Assembly (NCBI GenBank): GCA_913060705.1
Contig: CAJXTX010000002.1
Coordinates: 1 to 64,000 of the forward strand
Source: an uncultured Bacteroidota bacterium
Lineage (GTDB): Bacteria; Bacteroidota; Bacteroidia; Flavobacteriales; Flavobacteriaceae
Direction: 5' to 3'
DNA length: 64,000 nt
Part shown: piece by piece, positions 57,666 through 64,000 of the stretch
Position numbering within the stretch: the first letter of the stretch is position 1
How the letters are laid out: each line of letters starts with the position of its first letter
Program-made: the position numbers and the translations under genes
The notes under the pieces: generated by a model
The model's database searches: none
Told to the model about the DNA's origin: nothing
The model's input: only the letters and a program-made list of their open reading frames with translations

Positions 57666-60242
57666 ATGGCTCGAAAAATTCAAATAGAACGCTTTGACGA
57701 GGTCGTTCGATCTAAATATCAGGTGTACAACAGCCTGTTTTTAACCTTACCCTTTAAAACGATTAAAGACACTACGCTTATGCTCCCGCTTTTTGCGGAT
57801 GCTTGCGTCAAAGGGTTTGAAAAGCAGCAGTCGCCTGAACAAATTGTCGAAGCTTTTTTCAAAAGCTATCTACCAGAGCTCGATGAGGTGGCACAAAAGG
57901 ATGTGCTTTTCGCTTTTATCAAATACATCGAGCGTCAGGTGGTTTTATTTGATGCTATTGAGGATGCGGGGTATTCGTATGTCAATAACATGCACGGCCG
58001 TGGAACGCTTCGCTTTATTAAAGAAGAGGCTCAGAATAACAATAAGCTCGAAGCCTTAAAGGAATATCTAGAGCGTTTTAAGGTTCGCATTGTACTTACC
58101 GCGCACCCTACACAGTTTTACCCCAATACGGTGCTCACCATTATTCGCAATCTTGCTAAGGCTATCCGCCATAACGAACTCGATGAGATTAAGCAACTTC
58201 TTGATCAGTTAGGCTTGACGCGATTCTACAACAAAAAGAAACCGACACCGCTTGATGAGGCACATAGTCTTATTTGGTATCTCGAGAATGTATTCTACCA
58301 TTCTGCGGGGGCGATTTCTAGTTATTTGCGCAAAAACATTTTTGGTAACGAAAGCGTGGATAATCAAATTTTCGACTTTGGATTTTGGCCAGGAGGAGAT
58401 CGAGATGGTAACCCTTATGTAACTCCGGATATCACCAGAAAAACAGCTGAAACCCTGAACCATCATATCCTAAGAAATTACTACCGTGAATTGCGTCATT
58501 TAAAAACAAGACTCACATTCGACGGTGTGCTTCAACAGGTAGAGGCTTTAGAAATGGCGTTGTATCACACCTTGTTCTTTCCGAAGAAAAAGCCATTAAG
58601 CTTAACCGAGCTTAATGACGGGCTCCATGAAATATTGGAGGCATTACGGACGAATCATAACGGCTTTTATCAGGATCTCGTTCTAGATCTCATCGATAAA
58701 GTGAATCTATTTGGATACCACTTTGCTTCTTTAGATATCCGCCAAGATTCTAGGGTGCACGAGGCTGTATTTCAAGAAGTGATTGCGCATAAAGAGGTGC
58801 GCTCAAAGGTCAAGGAACTCAAAGGAGTGGAGTACGATGCGTTAAATTTAGAGCAACGCGTTGCCTTACTTACCTCTATCAAAGGAGATGTAGATCCGTC
58901 ATTATTTGATTCAGAATCTATTACTGCACAAACGCTTGAGAGCATTCGCGTAATGCAAGAGATTCAGATGAAGAACGGAGAGCGCGGTTCTAATCGATAC
59001 ATTATTAGTAATTGTCAATCACTCGAACACATTCTACAGCTCTATGCACTTATTCGTTTAAGTGGTTGGGAGCATCCCACAGCAGACATTATTCCGCTCT
59101 TTGAGACGGTTGATGATTTAAAAGCAGCTCCAGAGATCATGAAGGCGCTTTACGAGAACCAAACCTACCGACAGCATTTGGCCTCTCGAGGCAATAAACA
59201 GACCGTAATGCTCGGTTTTTCTGACGGAACGAAAGACGGCGGTTATTTTATGGCGAACTGGGGAATTTATGAAGCGAAAGAGGCACTTAGCTTACTTTCG
59301 ACCTCTTACAATGTTCGCGTAGCGTTCTTTGACGGTCGGGGAGGACCTCCTGCTAGGGGTGGGGGTAGAACCCATGAATTTTATGCTTCCTTAGGAGAAC
59401 AAATTCAAGCCGACGATATTCAACTCACCGTGCAGGGGCAAACCATTAGTTCAAACTTTGGAACCTTAGAATCGTCCCAATACAACCTCGAACAATTGCT
59501 GAGTTCAGGTATTAAGAATCAGCTTTTTGCTCGTGGTCAAAACAATCTTACCGAAGAAGATCGAAGTACTCTTGAGGAGTTGGCCGACCTTTCGTACAAT
59601 GCCTATGTGGACTTTAAAAATCACGAACTTTTCTTGCCTTATTTGCAAGAGATGACTACGCTTCCGTATTATGCCAAGACTAATATTGGTAGTCGTCCTG
59701 CTAAACGCGGACAAAAGAAAGAGTTTAGATTTGAAGACTTGCGAGCAATTCCTTTTGTAGGTAGCTGGAGTCAACTTCGCCAGAATGTCCCCGGATTTTA
59801 TGGGGTAGGATTCGCCTTGAATGCTTTCAAAGAGCGAGGTGAGTTTGATCGGGTGAAACGCCTGTATCAGAACAATGCATTTTTCAGGACCCTTATTGCC
59901 AATTCGATGATGAGTTTGACAAAGTCGCAATTTGATTTGACGTCTTACATGCAGCATCATGAGCGTTTTGGCCCGTTTTGGAGTTTGATTCATGAAGAAT
60001 ATCAGCGCTCAAAATCACTCGTTCTTGAGTTGAGTGGCTTTACCAGTTTGCTTGAAAACGAAGGCGCGAACAAGGCCTCCATTCAGCTCAGAGAAGGTAT
60101 TGTTCATCCCTTGCTAACCATTCAGCAATACGCCCTACAGCGGGTAAAGAAAACGATGGATACTGAACGGCGCGAATGGTACGAGAAAATGGTGACACGC
60201 TCTATGTTCGGTAATATTAATGCTAGTCGCAATTCAGCCTAA
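57666..60242 (+). CDS. ppc: phosphoenolpyruvate carboxylase
   Basis: VLTAHPTQFYPNT, FGFWPGGDRDGNPYV, FFDGRGGPPARGGGRTHEF. Confidence 0.96.
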   Translation: MARKIQIERFDEVVRSKYQVYNSLFLTLPFKTIKDTTLMLPLFADACVKGFEKQQSPEQIVEAFFKSYLPELDEVAQKDVLFAFIKYIERQVVLFDAIEDAGYSYVNNMHGRGTLRFIKEEAQNNNKLEALKEYLERFKVRIVLTAHPTQFYPNTVLTIIRNLAKAIRHNELDEIKQLLDQLGLTRFYNKKKPTPLDEAHSLIWYLENVFYHSAGAISSYLRKNIFGNESVDNQIFDFGFWPGGDRDGNPYVTPDITRKTAETLNHHILRNYYRELRHLKTRLTFDGVLQQVEALEMALYHTLFFPKKKPLSLTELNDGLHEILEALRTNHNGFYQDLVLDLIDKVNLFGYHFASLDIRQDSRVHEAVFQEVIAHKEVRSKVKELKGVEYDALNLEQRVALLTSIKGDVDPSLFDSESITAQTLESIRVMQEIQMKNGERGSNRYIISNCQSLEHILQLYALIRLSGWEHPTADIIPLFETVDDLKAAPEIMKALYENQTYRQHLASRGNKQTVMLGFSDGTKDGGYFMANWGIYEAKEALSLLSTSYNVRVAFFDGRGGPPARGGGRTHEFYASLGEQIQADDIQLTVQGQTISSNFGTLESSQYNLEQLLSSGIKNQLFARGQNNLTEEDRSTLEELADLSYNAYVDFKNHELFLPYLQEMTTLPYYAKTNIGSRPAKRGQKKEFRFEDLRAIPFVGSWSQLRQNVPGFYGVGFALNAFKERGEFDRVKRLYQNNAFFRTLIANSMMSLTKSQFDLTSYMQHHERFGPFWSLIHEEYQRSKSLVLELSGFTSLLENEGANKASIQLREGIVHPLLTIQQYALQRVKKTMDTERREWYEKMVTRSMFGNINASRNSA

Positions 60243-60320
60243 AACCAATTTTTTCACTTCCGATTTGGAAGTTGTAAAATTTGAAACCATCTTTGACCCG
60301 TTCATTCACATGATGTAATT

Positions 60321-60418
60321 GTTATCAAGAAAGGTGAAGGGAATAGACCCTATGAAGCCTTAGCAACCCTCGTTCTTACGAGAAGGTGCTACATTCTACC
60401 CCGCAAGGGAGAGATAAC
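60321..60418 (+). ncRNA. SAM-I (S-box) riboswitch
   Basis: P1 GTTATC (60321-60326)/GATAAC (60413-60418); core AAGAAAGGTGAAGGGAATAGACCCTATGAAGCCTTAGCAACC and AAGGTGCTACATTCTACC; upstream of Met biosynthesis genes. Confidence 0.9.
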
Positions 60419-60500
60419 GATGCTAGCCACTTTCGGCTGTCCATCTTTTCTTTTTAGCAGTTGCCTCATTTCAGTATTAACCTAAAAAAATTACATCGTA

Positions 60501-61775
60501 ATGAGTGCACAACACCAATTTTCAACGCTAGCCCTAACGGCTGGACACGACTTATCTCAGCATGGCAAAACAATTGCCGTGCCTATTTACCAAACAACGG
60601 CCTACCGCTTCGATTCAACCGATCACGCGGCAGCATTATTTAATCTCAGTGAAGCGGGTAATATTTATACCCGTCTAAACAATCCCACTAATGGAATTCT
60701 TGAAGAGCGTTTGGCTGCTTTAGAAGGAGGTATCGCCGCTGTAGCTACCTCGTCTGGTACGGCAGCCGTGGCGACTACGCTGCAGACCCTGCTCAAGAGT
60801 GGCGAGCATATTGTTTGCTCGAATAGTGTGTATGGGGGTACCTACAATATGCTTGGTGTCACCTTACCGCGCTTAGGTATCACCACCACCTTTGTAGATC
60901 CGAGTGAGCTCGAAAATTTTGAAGCTGCTATTGAGCCGCATACACGTGCTATTTTTCTCGAATCTATCGGAAATCCAAAACTAGATGTGCTTGACATAGA
61001 GGGCATCTCGAAAATTGCTCAAAAGCATAAGATTCCACTAATTGTTGATAATACGGTGGCCACGCCTGCCTTACTCAATCCGATCAAGTTTGGGGCGAAT
61101 ATTGTGATCCATTCGCTTACCAAGTACATCAATGGGAATGGAACCGCCCTAGGAGGGGTCATCATTGATGCCGGAACCTTTGACTGGTCGAGCGGAAAAT
61201 TTGAAGAATTTACTACTCCTTCACCCGGTTATCACGGCTTAGTCTATCACGAGGCATTGGGTGCAGCTGCCTTTATCGCTAAAGTGCGCATTGAGGGATT
61301 GCGTGATTTTGGCTCGGCCCTGAGTCCGCTGAATGCTTTTCAGATTATACAAGGTCTAGAGACACTTTCGCTACGCATTAAAAAGCACAGTGAGAATGCT
61401 TTGAAGGTTGCCAATTGGCTGGTACAACAAGAGGAGGTGGCTTGGGTTAACTTTGTAGGAGCGAAGGATGAGCGCCAACAACTGCTAAGAAAAAAGTACT
61501 TGCCGGAGGGTATAAGCGGGCTCATCACCTTTGGTTTAAAGGGCGGATTTGCAGCAGCTAAAAAACTGACCGATGCTACCCGTTTGTTTAAAATTGCCGC
61601 TAATTTTGGGGATTCAAAGTCTATCATTGTGCATCCGGCTTCAACCACTCATCAGCAGCTAGATGAAAGTCAGCAGTCAGAAACAGGGGTTACGGCCGAC
61701 TTGATTCGTCTTTCGGTTGGCTTAGAAGATCCTAACGATTTGATCAATGATTTAAAACAAGCGTTGAAGGCGTAG
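60501..61775 (+). CDS. metY: O-acetylhomoserine sulfhydrylase / cystathionine gamma-synthase family PLP enzyme
   Basis: YTRLNNPTNGILEERLAALEGG, IVIHSLTKYINGNGTALGG PLP lysine motif; riboswitch controlled. Confidence 0.92.
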   Translation: MSAQHQFSTLALTAGHDLSQHGKTIAVPIYQTTAYRFDSTDHAAALFNLSEAGNIYTRLNNPTNGILEERLAALEGGIAAVATSSGTAAVATTLQTLLKSGEHIVCSNSVYGGTYNMLGVTLPRLGITTTFVDPSELENFEAAIEPHTRAIFLESIGNPKLDVLDIEGISKIAQKHKIPLIVDNTVATPALLNPIKFGANIVIHSLTKYINGNGTALGGVIIDAGTFDWSSGKFEEFTTPSPGYHGLVYHEALGAAAFIAKVRIEGLRDFGSALSPLNAFQIIQGLETLSLRIKKHSENALKVANWLVQQEEVAWVNFVGAKDERQQLLRKKYLPEGISGLITFGLKGGFAAAKKLTDATRLFKIAANFGDSKSIIVHPASTTHQQLDESQQSETGVTADLIRLSVGLEDPNDLINDLKQALKA

Positions 61776-61781
61776 TTGCCT

Positions 61782-62762
61782 ATGTTAGAAACACTGACCA
61801 TATCAGCATTTACCACCTTATCAGGAGTGCAGCTCGAGCCTTTTCCGTTGAGTTTTGAATGCTTCGGAAAACCGCTCGGAGAAGCACCCCTGATTCTGGT
61901 AAATCACGCACTAACTGCAAATTCTACACTCACGGGTCAAAATGGATGGTGGAATGAAATCGTTGGTCCCGATAGAGCTGTCGATACCAATAGGGCCTCT
62001 GTTTTGTGTTTTAATATTCCAGGAAACGGCTACGATAATTTCTTTTTTGACGATGCTATTCAATTGACTTCTACCGATGTGGCACTGATTTTTCTTGAGG
62101 GCTTACGTCAGCTAAAAATTTCAACGGTCGATCTCTTTATTGGAGGGTCTGTGGGAGGTGGAGTTGCCTGGAGCATGCTCACTCAAAGCAAGGTGGAGTT
62201 CAAGCACTTTGTTCCGATTGCGACGGATTGGAAGTCGACAGATTGGATTATTGCGCACTGCCATATCCAGGAGCGATTACTTCAAGAAAATAGCGATTGG
62301 GGGTTGAAGTTGGCGCGTCAGCTCGCCATGCTGAGTTACCGGAGTCCACAGTCGTTCGATTCACGTTTTCAACGTGAGCGCAAAAGTGCCAAATACGCTG
62401 TGGAGTCGTGGTTGGATTATCACGGAGACGCCTTATCTGATCGTTTTCACGCTAAAGCGTACCGCCATTTGAATCAGATACTGCGACAAATCAACGCGGT
62501 GGGCGAGGGAGAGACCTTTGAAGAAAAGGTACAATCATTGAACACGTACTTTCACGTAGTCACCATCACCTCTGACCTTTTGTTTATTCCGGCTGAAGAC
62601 GAAAAAACAGTGGAGAAACTCAAGCAAATAGGTAAAAAAGTCGATCACTTTAAGATCTTTTCTGATCACGGACACGATGCCTTTTTAATTGAACACCAGC
62701 AGGTGTCTGCCATTATTAAAGGGGTGTGCAACCAGATTTCAGGGCTTATCCCCGGTACATAA
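61782..62762 (+). CDS. metX: homoserine O-acetyltransferase-like alpha/beta hydrolase
   Basis: LVNHALTANSTLTGQNGWWNEIVGPDRAVDTNRASVLCFNIPGNGYDNFF, GGSVGGGVAW. Confidence 0.88.
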   Translation: MLETLTISAFTTLSGVQLEPFPLSFECFGKPLGEAPLILVNHALTANSTLTGQNGWWNEIVGPDRAVDTNRASVLCFNIPGNGYDNFFFDDAIQLTSTDVALIFLEGLRQLKISTVDLFIGGSVGGGVAWSMLTQSKVEFKHFVPIATDWKSTDWIIAHCHIQERLLQENSDWGLKLARQLAMLSYRSPQSFDSRFQRERKSAKYAVESWLDYHGDALSDRFHAKAYRHLNQILRQINAVGEGETFEEKVQSLNTYFHVVTITSDLLFIPAEDEKTVEKLKQIGKKVDHFKIFSDHGHDAFLIEHQQVSAIIKGVCNQISGLIPGT

Positions 62763-62810
62763 TATATTCTTCGGCTTCGTGGGGTACAGGAAAATCAATG
62801 GGTTTAAAAC

Positions 62811-62847
62811 GCAAAAAACCCCGCACTAAAAATGCAGGGTTCTTTTG
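62811..62847 (-). terminator. intrinsic terminator of tRNA-Leu (minus strand)
   Basis: Minus strand: GAACCCTGCA-TTTTTAG-TGCGGGGTTTTTTG, one mismatch in the stem, T-run. Confidence 0.6.
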
Positions 62848-62932
62848 TACTCGAGGCGGGACTTGAACCCGCACGACCGCAATGGTCATTGGATTTTAAG
62901 TCCAACGTGTCTACCAATTCCACCACTCGAGC
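62848..62932 (-). tRNA. tRNA-Leu (anticodon TAA)
   Basis: 85 nt class II tRNA; minus strand GCTCGAGTGGTGGAATTGGTAGACACGTTGGACTTAAAATCC...GGTTCAAGTCCCGCCTCGAGTA. Confidence 0.93.
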
Positions 62933-62960
62933 CCGGACCTCATCATAAAGATGAGCTGTC

Positions 62961-62990
62961 AAAAAAAACGCTGCGACTGTCGCAGCGCTA
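62961..62990 (-). terminator. intrinsic terminator of tRNA-Gly (minus strand)
   Basis: Minus strand CGCTGCG-ACAGT-CGCAGCG followed by TTTTTTTT. Confidence 0.8.
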
Positions 62991-62993
62991 TGG

Positions 62994-63066
62994 AGCGAAA
63001 AACGGGGCTCGAACCCGCGACCTCAACCTTGGCAAGGTTGCGCTCTACCAGCTGAGCTATTTTCGC
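62994..63066 (-). tRNA. tRNA-Gly (anticodon GCC)
   Basis: Minus strand GCGAAAATAGCTCAGCTGGTAGAGCGCAACCTTGCCAAGGTTGAGGTCGCGGGTTCGAGCCCCGTTTTTCGCT. Confidence 0.95.
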
Positions 63067-63171
63067 ATTAATGTCAAAACTGCTCTAGAGTTCGAGGTTC
63101 TAGAGGATGGCAAATTTAAAACATTTAGCTGAAATTGAAAGAATGCATGCTAAATTTTACAAGGCTCTCGA

Positions 63172-64000
63172 TTAGAGTTTTGAAAGTCTGTTTTTGATTT
63201 CTTGCAGCTTCATAAGTGCCTCAATAGGAGTAAGATGGTCAATATCTAAGTCGGCTAATTCATCTTGTATTTCTAGTAAAACTGGATCTTCGAGTTGTAC
63301 AAAACTCAACTGTACATCGGTAGATGGAGCAGCCACACGCTTTGTTTGCTCTTCTCGTGTTTCACTTTGTTCTAATTTACTAAGCATGTTTTCGGCCTTT
63401 TGCACTACGGTTTGGGGCATTCCGGCTAGTTTGGCTACATGAATTCCGAAACTGTGCTCTGATCCGCCCGGGGCTAAGGTTCTTAGAAAAACAATTTTTC
63501 CGGCCTTCTCTTTTACTGAGACGTTAAAGTTCTTGATACGTTCATAGTGGTTGCTCATCCCATTGAGCTCATGGTAATGCGTTGCAAAAAGTGTTTTTGG
63601 GCGCATAGGATGATCGTGCAGGTATGCCGCAATGGCCCAGGCCAACGAGATTCCATCATAGGTACTCGTGCCGCGTCCGATCTCGTCCATGAGCACTAGA
63701 CTTCTTTCGCTTAAGTTATTTAAGATGGCTGCCGTTTCATTCATCTCTACCATAAAGGTCGAGGCCCCAGCACTAATATTATCGCTAGCCCCAACGCGTG
63801 TGAATAGCTTGTCTACGATTCCAATTTGACCTGCCTGAGCAGGAATAAATCCGCCAGCTTGTGCCAATATTACACAGAGGGCCGTTTGTCTTAGTAGCGC
63901 AGACTTTCCGCTCATGTTCGGGCCGGTGATCATCATGAGTTGTTGCTGATGCGTGTCTAATTGAACATCGTTCGGAATGTACGACTGTTGGCTATCAAGC
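63172..64000 (-). CDS. mutS: DNA mismatch repair protein MutS (C-terminal part; continues beyond window)
   Basis: [53 protein letters not shown]; frame remains open to 64000. Confidence 0.96.
   Translation of the reverse strand, partial: LDSQQSYIPNDVQLDTHQQQLMMITGPNMSGKSALLRQTALCVILAQAGGFIPAQAGQIGIVDKLFTRVGASDNISAGASTFMVEMNETAAILNNLSERSLVLMDEIGRGTSTYDGISLAWAIAAYLHDHPMRPKTLFATHYHELNGMSNHYERIKNFNVSVKEKAGKIVFLRTLAPGGSEHSFGIHVAKLAGMPQTVVQKAENMLSKLEQSETREEQTKRVAAPSTDVQLSFVQLEDPVLLEIQDELADLDIDHLTPIEALMKLQEIKNRLSKL

Noticed and set aside
59505-59993. 162-aa antisense ORF in ppc
   Set aside because: Overlaps conserved catalytic region of phosphoenolpyruvate carboxylase; composition looks like a reverse-frame artefact.
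62845-63132. 95-aa ORF MYSRRDLNPHDRNGHWILSPTCLPIPPLEPGP...
   Set aside because: It lies across tRNA-Leu and tRNA-Gly on the opposite strand; a classic spurious tRNA-derived translation.
1-64000. CRISPR arrays, IS elements, integrases, prophage or rRNA genes
   Set aside because: No direct-repeat arrays, transposase/integrase motifs or rRNA segments were seen in the sequence or ORFs.

Overview
This 64 kb window looks like a chromosomal segment from a Bacteroidota (Flavobacteriia-like) genome. The basis is sprA, an alternative complex III/caa3 oxidase operon, TAnnTTTG-type promoters and Nfu/MetX/MaeB architectures. Most of it is core: tRNA-Gln/rimP/nusA/infB, actABCDEF-coxBA, ruvB/queG/maeB/ruvA/sprA, gcvH, ctaB-coxIII-coxIV-sco, a MacB-type ABC exporter with HlyD and TolC partners, tsaB, mscS, nfu, fabD, ppc, a SAM riboswitch upstream of metY-metX, two tRNAs and a 3' part of mutS. 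No mobile element, CRISPR array, prophage or rRNA was found. The most interesting accessory locus is ~40.0-43.9 kb. It is a tightly overlapping operon with a small HTH protein, a 46-aa peptide, an exported protein, a putative class I isoprenoid-synthase-fold protein, a membrane M50 (HELGH) protease with a possible PqqD-like N-terminus, three unannotated small ORFs and a stand-alone C39 peptidase. One small ORF has an almost canonical double-glycine-type leader (L-12, N-11, E-8, V-7, A-2, G-1). The locus lies directly upstream of a MacB/HlyD/TolC export module. I interpret it as a candidate peptide (bacteriocin/RiPP-like) biosynthesis and export system that, as far as I can tell, is not a described type.
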